A stretch of DNA of 64,000 bases. It comes from Bedellia somnulentella (Eukaryota; Arthropoda; Insecta; Lepidoptera; Bedelliidae). This document shows, piece after piece, positions 32,235 through 43,522 of the stretch. Where the stretch lies: contig OY755178.1 in the NCBI GenBank assembly GCA_963576735.1, forward strand, positions 18,414,001 through 18,478,000, in the 5' to 3' direction. The first letter of the stretch is position 1. Every line of letters starts with the position of its first letter. The notes under the pieces were generated by a model, which made no database searches, was not told where the DNA came from, and was given only the letters and a program-made list of their open reading frames with translations. Position numbers and translations under genes: made by a program.

Positions 32235-32540
32235 TTTGTGTTCACGCCGTATATCCCTGAAGGGGCTGGCAGAGGTACTTATACTTCTGAACATTACGTG
32301 ACATTATCACCTAGTGTTCAGAGAACCCACGTTTTGCTTGGACAGTGCACACGTTATAGCGGCCAGGCCTGTCGCCGCTTTCTACGAATACACTGTCACA
32401 TGACTAAAATACAACTCAGTGGGTTTTCTCACGATGTTTTCCCTCACCGTTAACAGACTTTAGAAAAGACAAATTGGTGTAGGCCCGACCCGGGATTTAA
32501 ACTCACGCAGTACTACTCATTGGACTATCACGGTTGCTAC
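32235..32540 (-). repeat. tRNA-headed SINE, minus strand (copy 1)
   Basis: From GTTCACGCCGTATATCCCTG to GGACTATCACGG. Slightly truncated against its counterpart at 56092-56445. Confidence 0.75.
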
Positions 32541-33910
32541 TACTACGACTATAAGTACTAAGTGGGAAGGAAAACGCAGGTCAGCTATCTATTCAGCCCA
32601 CGTATCAAAAGTGGTCTGATTTTATCTTAATTCGTGTGCAGTGTGACTTAGAAAGGTCAGGCGAGTGTGGAGTGTGGTCTGCAGACCTTCGTGGTAGGTC
32701 AATGCCGGATTTATTACTCCTATTTTAGGGATTATGGAGTCTATTGTTATTTGTGTTACGATAACTGGTTATTGTCAAGGCGATTTTTTTTATTGGGTAT
32801 TGGTATTTGACGCCTGCTGTTTCTGAGTTCGCAAACACTTTAAAATTATGATGCTAAACTCAAATGATCTTTTAAGGCTCAAATCAAAATATTTACGATT
32901 AGAATTTATCTTTTCTTTTCACGGGTGTCAGTGGCTACTTAGGTTGTTCGGAGGGTTTTCAGCGATTTTGATGACCTTTCCTTTTTTACAAAATTTTGCA
33001 ATCAATTTCGAAAAGCGCCTGAGGAATATTTAATACTTTAGCTCAGGCTTTTTATTTTGGATTAATAGCTTTTCCAACCAGTCACATAATTGTGGATCAA
33101 TAAAACCTTTTGCGAAGTAGGTAGAGAACATAAATAATTAAAAATAAACATACGAACTATTAACCGCAAAGAAATCCTATTGATTTGTGCCGGTTGACCT
33201 TACCACAGTTACACTACAATCACACACATGTTCCACTTTGATTGCGGATTTAATTTATACCTCTTGCACTTTGTAGGTCACTTTTTATTAGCAACCTTCG
33301 TAGTCTAGTGATATGAACATCGCATCCACTCCGGGGCTGCTATGATTACAGCCTTCTTGTAAAATTGCATGTGCCCAACAAGGTCTATATTCCTGTACCT
33401 AGATTTCAACCACTAATTGTACACTATGGTATGCAATAAAAGCTTGAGTTTGAGTAAATTATCTTTATCACGTCTCAGCTTATCTATGTTCCTCCCAAAG
33501 GGCCCTTTTCTATTTTTGCACTGAGACAGAATATTAAAAGCCAGTCCACCATCCTGGCCATGTGCAAGTTGCCAGACATAAACGTTTACAACTGAAATTG
33601 AAACTTCAAAACGTTGAGTAAGTATATCCAAAATATCGACTCAAAGGTAAAAATTTTGGAATAGTTTTGTTGCCAAATGCTCATATGCCCACAAGGTAAT
33701 CATTGTATGGTAAAAATAATGACCCATTATGATAGTAAACTTTTGCTATCGCCCATGTAATTGTTCTGTATAAAGAGATAGATTAAACTGATTTCAAATA
33801 CAGTCAACAATCAGATAATCTTGATTGATCGTTCCAATGACTCATATACTCCGGTTAAATCAAAAGCAGTTTATTTTACTACATTCAACGTGACCTCAGT
33901 AAAATTTTGG
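32541..33910. other. Shared flank up to the end of the duplicated block (copy 1)
   Basis: No gene seen. Matches 58826-60540 in copy 2 apart from two insertions there. Homology stops at about 33910 (CCTCAGTAAAATTT). Confidence 0.55.
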
Positions 33911-34248
33911 ATTGAATCAGGCGTTACTTTGCGGAAATCCATAGCAATACTAATATTAATAAATTTCTTCGCTTAATTCCGCTAAATAATACCTGCAGTC
34001 TTCATGCAACATGCACTGTGCACCGCCCGCCCTTCCACTTACAAGAAATCGAAAAGCAGACAATGCACCACACACACACCCGCAAGCGAAAACCACAGGC
34101 AACCACAAACATGCGACGCGTTTCGACTCAACACGAGTCATTGACGAGCAGTTAGTAGACAGTTCGGCAGCTGACCACCGAGTGCCGGTCATACGATTTT
34201 GCGGTTATATTTATAGGCCAGGCTCCCCACTCCCCCACCCAAAGAACA
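33911..34248 (-). mobile_element. 3' UTR / pseudo-LTR of the Penelope-like element
   Basis: Non-coding region downstream of the GIY-YIG ORF on the minus strand. It contains GACTC-GTGTT-GAGTC followed by GAAACGCGTC near 34110-34145, reminiscent of hammerhead stem II plus GAAA core, but I could not find a canonical CUGAUGA. Confidence 0.6.
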
Positions 34249-35161
34249 TCAATGACGAGTGACTATATTATTGGAAAAAATTGTCAAAAGTGGGGAAACG
34301 GTGTAGCCCAGCTGTTCATTCAGCAGTGCAACGGAATTATCATTATCATATCTGGAGATTTCAAGTTTCTCTAAAAGACATAATCTTAATCCCTTATTAC
34401 AAGTATGTAAAATCTCCAGATTATGATTATCGGGGAGAACGTGTCCAGTATCCAATAGATGTTTCGCAAAGTGAGACCTTTCTGGATGGTCGTTTCTGAA
34501 TGCTGCCACGTGCTCCCCGTATCTTGTTAGAAAACTTCTACCAGTTTGCCCAATATAGACGCTGTTGCATTCAGGACAAACAATTTTGTAAACACCAGAT
34601 TGTCTGTGTTTATCTAATTTCTCTTTTTGATTACATAAATAACGTTTCAAACTATTGTTTGTTCTGAACGCAACTTTAATACCAAACCCTTTAAGCGTCT
34701 TTGAAATCTTTTCAGAAATCGGACCAACATAGGTGAGACTGGACTTCATGCGGTCCAGTTTTTCAGGTGGTATAACATATAAGAGTCTGTTCACCATGTT
34801 GGTCCGTTTTCTTGTAATTAGTCTGTCTATTAATTGCTTGGTGTAACCGTTTGCAACAGCTATTTGGTAAATAGTACTTAATTCTTTATTGTAATTAGAA
34901 GGTGATAATGGAACTGTTAGCAAACGGTGTACATAGCAATGAAAAGCTGCAAGCTTGTGTTGCCAAGGATGGCAAGAAGATGCGGGGATTACTGTAGTCT
35001 GTGTAGGCTTTCTATAAATCTCAAAAACATGCTTATTTCCTGACCTTGTTATTTTAAGATCGAGGAAATTGAGAGATCCGTCCTGTTCCTTCTCTAACTT
35101 GAATTTAATTTTAGGATGTATTCTATTTAAAATTTGAACGAAACTATCCAGCTGCCTATAT
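34249..35161 (-). CDS. Penelope-like element: RT C-terminus plus GIY-YIG endonuclease (truncated by gap)
   Basis: Frame open on the minus strand from the gap edge to a stop at 34249 (about 304 residues). RT thumb-side motifs: LDSFVQILNRIHPKIKFKLE, GSLNFLDLKI and EIYRKPTQTTVIPASSCHPW. Then VIPPEKLDRMKSSLTYVGPI and the endonuclease: GVYKIVCPECNSVYIGQTGR with SFLTRYGEH (GIY and YIG, catalytic Arg, CPEC zinc-binding pair) and CLLEKLEISR (catalytic Glu). This RT plus GIY-YIG order is diagnostic of Penelope-like retroelements. No frameshift, so a young copy; the RT core is lost in the gap. Not matched in the second block. Confidence 0.93.
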
Positions 35162-35361
35162 NNNNNNNNNNNNNNNNNNNNNNNNNNNNNNNNNNNNNNN
35201 NNNNNNNNNNNNNNNNNNNNNNNNNNNNNNNNNNNNNNNNNNNNNNNNNNNNNNNNNNNNNNNNNNNNNNNNNNNNNNNNNNNNNNNNNNNNNNNNNNNN
35301 NNNNNNNNNNNNNNNNNNNNNNNNNNNNNNNNNNNNNNNNNNNNNNNNNNNNNNNNNNNNN
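35162..35361. other. Assembly gap of exactly 200 N
   Basis: Round length suggests a fixed-size scaffold gap. Sequence on the right resumes at a point equivalent to 15295, about 20 kb back in the same locus. Confidence 0.98.
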
Positions 35362-35496
35362 CTTCCAGTCAACCTTTATAAGCTATTATACATGTATTAT
35401 ATGCATGTATGTGTGTTGTAGATACTATCATGCGGCCGGACGATATTTAGCTATTGCTATTTAAATTGTACATATAAACATATATATGTACAACTT

Positions 35497-35715
35497 AAGT
35501 AGCAATGGGCTGGGCACATGGCCATTGGGGCTCGAAGGTTTGGAAGGGGGATACGTTCCGGATGACGCAGTGTGGTAGTGTGGTTAAGCCTTTAAGGTGG
35601 ACTAACGACTTGGTGGAAGTGGCGGGATTTCGATGGATGAGCGCAGGACCGGTCGTTGTGGAACTTTTTAGGGGAGGTTTATGTGTAGCAGTGGGCGACT
35701 ATGATGATACATAAC
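35497..35715 (+). mobile_element. Second-family LINE 3' end upstream of exon 5 (copy 2)
   Basis: Encodes MGWAHGHWGSKVWKGD and RWTNDLVEVAGFRWMSAGPV. Counterpart of 15420-15622, longer and better preserved. Its GAT tail is split by a SINE. Confidence 0.75.
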
Positions 35716-36084
35716 ATATAACATAACATAAACGTTCACGCCGTTTATGTCCGAAGGGGTTGGCAGAGGTACCAATACTTCTGAACTCACATGGCAACGC
35801 CATCTAGTATCCAGAGAAGGTACCCACGTTTTGCTTGGACAGTGTACTCACGTGATAGGGGGCAGGCCTATCGCCGTTTTGTACGAATACACTGTCACAT
35901 GACTAATTACAACTCAGCCATGTGGGTTTCCTCACGATGTTTTCCCTCACCGTTAACAAACATGATAAATTAACCACACATATGTCTTTAGAAAAGACAA
36001 ATTGGTGTAGGCCCGACCCAGGATTGGAACTCACGCCCTCCTGTTTTCGGGCGGGAGTTCTACCCACTGGACTATCATGTCGCG
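35715..36084 (-). repeat. tRNA-headed SINE, copy 2 only
   Basis: Full-length reverse SINE inserted in the (GAT)n tail about 28 bases before Sec15 exon 5 of copy 2; absent from copy 1. Confidence 0.88.
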
Positions 36085-36111
36085 TATGATGATACCGATG
36101 ATGATATGTAG

Positions 36112-39100
36112 GTACTACCGCGCGCTCAAGACGCTATCGCAGCTAGAGCTGCGCTGGGCCGCGCGGGGCGGGCAGCGCTGGAGCGCGCGGCTGGGCGGGG
36201 ACGTGCCCCGGCTGCGCGACGCCACGCGGGCCGCCGCCATGGCCGACCTTACACGGTTTCTTGAGCATATACGGGATTTGTGCCCGCAGGTTTGTGCTTT
36301 GTTTCACTATTATATATGTAAATATACTGTGTACATAAAGGTTGCGAGATTTTAAGCGCGTCACCAATTGTCCATTATTTTACCATTTTTTTGAAGTTCT
36401 TTAGGCACTTTTGGAAATTGAGTGCAGAAAATATTGTAAAATAAAGGTTGTTGGTGATGGCTCTCCAACCACTTTTCCCACCAATTACTTAAAAAGTCTT
36501 TTTAACTTGAGTCAAAACAAGTGCTATTCTTAGCCGTGCTTTTTGACTTATTGAATTTAAATAAAAGATGATTGTTCAATCAGCTTGTAATATATTAATA
36601 TGCCGTGACACGTTGTTGGTAGTAGCAAATATCCTAAAACTACTGAATTAATTATTCTAATTCCACGATCATTATGTTAATACTTTTTGCCTTGTTTGTT
36701 CACTGGTATTTTATGAAAATTCTTGTTTTTTTCTAGGTGGGAGCTATGGCTCTCAAACAAACACAAGAGATGATGGGCAGGGATCTTGCAACTATTGTTA
36801 AGAATAAGAAAGGTAAATACGAACAAAAATATAACTTTAAAATATACCCATGTCTATGACTATTTTATATGGTCCAGTTTACCTCTGATTTAACAAAAGT
36901 AAGAAAAAAAGAAAGAAAATACGTTTATTCGCCGTTGTAGGCACAAGAAAAACAATTATTTTACAAATACAACTCACAAAAAACACATATAAAAATACAA
37001 CAAAAAATACACATGTCAACACTGAAACGCGACAGTATAAGATACAGAGTATCAGTACTTCTTGCGCCACCGCAACAGCGAATCAGTACTGTCTTAGCAT
37101 TTTCTGTAAGCCTTCGACTCACAGTACTGATTTTCAGCCAGCACCATTATAGAGTGACATCTGAGTCATCTCAAGAATCACGGACGGTAGAACATATAAA
37201 AAAATAATAATGTATGTTATATTACATATACCTATAATGAAGATATAAACTAAATACCTATTTAAATATTACTACATACATATCTATAATGGCTACGATT
37301 TATATATCAATTATACAAAATAATATAAAATGAAAGTGTGGAAGTTCATCATTAATACATAGCTCCAAATCCCTTAATACACACACAGATTCTCATTATA
37401 ACAAAAGAGCTAGCACAATTCCAACCTGCCATATGTTCCAGACATGGCCCTCCTCGGTATGTCAGCCAAAGAGGCTCCCGGGCCGCAGTGTCCTCACGAG
37501 CTGGTGGACTTCAGTCCGCTGTACCGGTGTCTGCATATACACAGTGTGCTTGGGAATAAGAGTGACTTTGTGCAGTATTACAGGTAATTATTTGAATTGA
37601 AATTAATAGAATGTCACTATCCCTTTCTATCCACAGGTCTTGTAAGAGCGACTAGGGTATGGGACTTTTTAAAGAGGTTTTTGGGCGATGTGATGGAGAT
37701 ACTTTCTACAATGTTATCCCCTATCAACGTCCAAATTTGGCTGAGAAGTTTCTAGCTCTGAAGCTCTGGCTACCCTTTTTTGATTTATGACCGTGAGTAT
37801 ATGTATGTATGTATTTGAAAGAAAGAAGATCTTTATTTTTTATACTTATTTTTTTCTTCTTCTTATTCCTTAATTATTTGTCTGCCAACCCACACTGGGC
37901 TAACTTGGTAGACTATGGCGAAATTAACCCTATTCAGGACGGCCTCGAGCCTTTTCTTCTTCTTGGAAGCCACTGCACGCGGATAAATTTGAATTCAGTT
38001 AGTTGACCGTTTAAAAATATATATCTAATTTTGACTCAATATTGAATTAATCCTTTTGATTCTGGAGGTCAGCTCTCCAAATCAACAACGATAATATCAT
38101 CCGTAGCTCTTCTAATTCTAATCAACATTTATATCTGTCTTGCTCGCACGAAACTTTGATTTGGATTCTGCTAAGTGAGTACACATGATGATAATCGACG
38201 AATCCAACAATTATCCGATGTTGTCGTTGGTTTCATCGATTAGTAAGCGCAAAAAGTATTGTCGTTTTGTAATTGTGTTATAAACTTCGTTTGATCTCCA
38301 TAGCGGCCAGTGCGACATATTTAGATTTATTGCGATATATTTTACAAGTAGTTGAAAGTCATACGGGTAATATTATCGTTTACGATTTGAAAAATATTTA
38401 TCCTGACAGAGTTTTTAACTTTGTTAGAAACAATGAATCTATTTAATCAAAAAATAATCTTCAATTAACCCAAACTTTCAATTCCAGAGCTCAAAGAAGG
38501 CAACAAGCCCGTCTAGTCCTAACACCTTCATCAGGAAACCTCCACGACTCAATCCAAAGCGTCCGAGGCTACCTCAACGCAGTTCTTGGTTTCTTTATCC
38601 TCGAAGAGCATCTCCTAACTACTGGATCCGGTCTGGTGTCCAAGGACTGGTTGTTGGAAACTTGGAATATGTCCATAGAGAAATTGGCATCCATTTTGAG
38701 AACGAATACATCTCTAATTACGGATCCTACATTGATGCTCAGTATTAAACATCAGATTGTGTTGCTGATTAATGCTTTGAAGTAAGTTATGTTTTGTTGA
38801 AATAGATTTTGCATTCATGCCGTATATATGCCAAAAGATTCAGACGGATTCTGCTTATCATTTTCAAAGTACCCATTTATTTCCTGGTTTGGATAGTGTT
38901 CAAAACATAGGTCAATATTATACTACTTTGTAAGAACATGGTCTCATGACTAATTTTGTTCGAGGAACAGGTCCAGTTTTGGATAAAAGCAGACTTTATT
39001 TTTACTTATATTCTAAATAGTAACAAATGTGATAGCTCAGTGGGTAGAACATTGCTTATCGTGCAGACGATGAGGGTTCAAATCCGGGGTCGAGCCTACA

Positions 39101-42100
39101 CCAATTTTTCTTTTCTAAAGACATAAGCGTGGTTTATTTATCATGGTTTTTAACGGCGAGGGAAATCGTCGTGAGGAAACCCACATGGCTAAGTTGTACT
39201 TTGTCATGTGACGTATTCGTACGAAACGACGATATGCCTGCCCCCTATCCTTGAGTACACTGTCCAAACAAAACGTGGGTACTCTGAACACCAGGTGACA
39301 ATGTCACGTGATGTTCAGAAGTATTAGTACCTCTGCCAACCCCTTCAGGGATATTGTCGTGAACTTTTGAGTTGGGTTGAGTATAAAAAGTAACAAAAGA
39401 ACCGATTTTAGTTAACCTCTCACTATTTAAAATATTTCTGAGTTACACATGCTACATAATATCCCTTCATCATATTACAGATGCTACGGCCTCCCTACTG
39501 ACCCCCTGCCCTTACTACTCCAAGAGATGGCCGAGCACTACACAGAGATACTGATGCAGAGATGGGTCACTCTCTTCAGAGATATATTGGATAACGCCTC
39601 ATTCTTGCCTATAGAGGTTAGTATATTTTTTATAGGTTATTATCCTTGAAGGGGAGCCAGAGATTAGGAAAATAAAATATAGTTTTTTTACACTAGTGTA
39701 TTAAACTTTGCTTATATAAGCCAAGAAAAGTAGATGCAATATTCATTTTCTGCTTAATATTTGTTCAAGATAAGCGATAAAAGTATAAAAAATCGTAATA
39801 GGTGGAAATATGTAATATATAGCTCTTTATGGTGGTTTTCAAGGTGTAGATACAGATTCACATAAACAGTATCATCAATTGTTCTAGGTTGAGAATGAGG
39901 ACCAATACGAAGGTGTAATGGATAATTTCCCGTACGATGATGATGACCTGGAAACGCAACCTTTCCCTAGAAAGTAAGTTCATCAAATAACATACATACA
40001 TACATATACTCACGGCTGTAATTCCCTAGAAGGGGTAGCCAGAGCCAAGGAATTATAAATTCCTCAGCCATTTTTGAAAGTTGTGTGGGGAAAAGATAGT
40101 AAAATAAAGGTTACCAAATAACACTGTTGTGAATGTTTTGCTTTAACAAAATTAATTTTAAAAAAACCGGCCAAGTAAGAGTCGGATTCGAGCACGAAGG
40201 GTTCCATCATCTATGATACTAAATGTTTATTAAGATCAAGTAAAATTTGCTTAAAAATTACGTTTGTTGTATTTGTGAAAATTTCAGCTTTTTAGTTATC
40301 ACGGTTTATGAGATACAGTCTGAAGACAGACATACAGCGTAGTATTAGTAATAGGGTTCCGTTTTACCTTTGGGTACGGAACCCTAAAAACTGGTTTGCA
40401 TGGCCACTGCCCATGGTCTAATGCTATAAGATTTTATTTATATGTGTTTAAAAAATTGTTCTCATTTAGTCTCTTCTTCTCTTTCTTCCTCTCTCTCTAT
40501 ATCTTATTGAGAAACAATCATAGACATGGTAGTAATATAAATTGGCAATACGAAATTGATAGGCAGATCAAAACCTTAGGACAACAGTGTACGTAAAAAA
40601 AAATTTATGTGTTTTTTTTAAATAAAGGTAACCCCTACTCCCCAGATTCCCCTTCTCCTCAATAGTCCCAGCGGTATACGTGCAAGTAAAAGAGTTCATC
40701 TACGCGTGTCTGAAATACTCGCACGGGCTCGGCCTAGGCCCGGCCAGCCGCGCGGCCGCCGCCAGACACTCGGCCTCGCTGCTCCTCACGCGGTCCTTCA
40801 CGGGCTGCCTGTGCGCGCTCTTCGGGAAGCATTTGGCGCTGATGCAACTTGTACAGGTGGGATTTAACTATATATTTTGAAATGAAAAGGGACTGATTTC
40901 TTGAATAATATAAGAACAGCCTTTTGGCGGAAACCCAATCGTACAAAACAAGGTAAACGACAGAATGACGACTCTATAAGTACACGTACGCATTTTGAAA
41001 TATCTTTGAAACCACACAACCAAATTTTATTAACATTAAATGGTGGCATAGCCAATAGCACAGAAAAACAACTTAAGAAATCCATTGAGCAATAACTGCC
41101 GCCAGACACTCGGCCTCGCTGCTCCTCACCAGGTCCTTCACGGGCTGCCTGTGCGCGCTCTTTGGGAAGCATTTGGCGCTGATGCAGTTGGTACAGGTGG
41201 TATTTAACTACACATTTTTTTGACAAAAAAAGGAACTGCCGTCACAGTTATTTTAAAGGAAACCAAATTTCAACAAAAAGTTTAGAATAGATTCGTCCAC
41301 GTACGTATTTTAATTAATTAGAAAGATTTTTTAACTCTTAACCTAACTCTATTATCACAGAAAAACCAATTATATGAAACCAGAGGAGTAATCGCGGTAC
41401 AGACATACAATCGAATTCAGAACGTCCTTTTATTATAGTCGCTTGTTTTTCTTTATGGATTTAGAAAAATAAATACAAAATCAAAATATTCATTCGAATT
41501 GAGAAGCACAGAATAAAATTGCTTAAAAATAATTTCGACGCTGTTTAAGAAGCATTTAGCTTTGATGCAGCATGCACAGATAAGAATTTAAAAAACAATA
41601 ACAGGTACATAGAATTAAGTTTTTCTTCCATTTTTCTTTAATAGTCTCAGCAGTTTATGAACAAGCCTTTGGCTTTGATGCATCTTGTGCTTGAAGATTT
41701 TTAATAATATGACTTAGGACATAATGGAACGGATTTCACAGCCAGATTTCGTTCAGCCGGTATTTTGTCATGATGAATGGTACCTAGTTTACACGTCTAA
41801 AGATCTGAAGTGTTTTTTCACGGATCATAGTTTTATTTTACGCCTAAATAACTTGTTATTATTATCATTATGCAAGCCAATAAACAAAAACACTCGAATA
41901 AAATAAATTGATTTATTTGCAGTATTGTGACGCAACCGCATTACCAACGTACAAACATTTATTATTCTACCTTTTCCCCTTATATAATTGTTACGTTATT
42001 TTCAACTCTTAAAAGATTATGGCCTTAACTATAAATATATAGATTCATGTCAAATAATATTATTTCCTTCCAGATAATCCTGGACACCCAGTACCTAGAG

Positions 42101-43454
42101 GGCGCCACTACCTGTTTGTATGAGTTCATTAGCAATATCACTGGAGCTGAAATGGTGACCACGCAGGTAATTATAGTTACTAATTTTATTTCATACATAC
42201 ATACATACATATACTCACGCCATTAATTCCCATTGGGGTAGGCAGAGACTATCGATCGCCACTTCGTACGATCCTGACAAACCTCTCTAGCTTCGTTTAC
42301 ATCCATCAATCTTTTCATACATGCTCTTTTATTCTTCATACTTCGGACGCCAGCCTTTTTGAGCACACTCTCAATTTGGTCCAAGTGTGTTCTCCGTGGT
42401 CGTCCTCTACTAACATTACCATCCACACTAGCTCTATATAAAATCAAATATCTATTAATAATTGTACTGTCCCTAAATTCAAAGATAACCGTCAACCAGT
42501 ATATTACCCTGGCTAGTAACTTCTCTGGGAAATAAAGGGTGTCTCAGTAAGAGTGCACTTTTTAAAACTGGATTTTTTTTTCTCATGCAAGTGGCAACTC
42601 TGAAATTTTACAGCTGACACTTCTGTTTATTCCGATTATTAAAAACTAGTGGATCGTCCCAGCTTCGCACGGGTAGCGTTGTTTTTTAAATATCTGAGGT
42701 TTCTTTCTTTAGTCACTGCTCAAGCATTGTGAAATTCAGCGCAATGTTTTCAATTTATTAAATTTATAGAACTCCCTAAACAGTGTAGTTTGGTGATTTT
42801 TAATGCGCTTTAATGAACGGTTCAGTATTTCCGTTTAATAGCTAATTTTGGAATAAAACGCTATGAAGTATTTATAATAAAATCTAAAAAATAAATCACT
42901 TCGTGTTGTAGGATGCAACTACTGGCGCCATCTAGTATGTTAGATGTAAATTAGTAACGATTCGGTTTTGGTCACGGGCGCGATGGCTTATTTTATGTAT
43001 AATTTCGGTGTTTCTCTACCGATTTCTATGATTCCTTTTTTATTGAATAGGTAATAATTTTACCTTTTTTAAATTAGGGATGAGTGAGAGGTTTACAAAC
43101 GTAAGAGTAAACAAATATAATCAGAATATTCCGAACTGCTAAGCTATCAGGAATTAAACGTGTTATTGTGAGTCAACCGTAAAAGATGGACATAAACTGT
43201 TAATGATTTTTTTTTAGATAATTTTATGAAGAATATTTCCGTCATACATGATTTCTATGTAAGTTTAACCATTAAGGCTGCACACGCGACGGAAGCTTAA
43301 AAAATGGAGTAATTTCTCCCGTTTTCCCAAAATTCCCCTTTACTACTCTGCTGGAAAGTATACAAAAACCTGCCCAGGAGTATGGAAAATAATTGTACCA
43401 AGTTTCGTTAAAATCCGTCGAGTAGTTTTTGTTTCCATAAGGAACATACAAACC

Positions 43455-43522
<68 letters not shown>

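Noticed and set aside
35127..35421. Open frames running through the N gap
   Set aside because: The N bases carry no information; the frames are artefacts.
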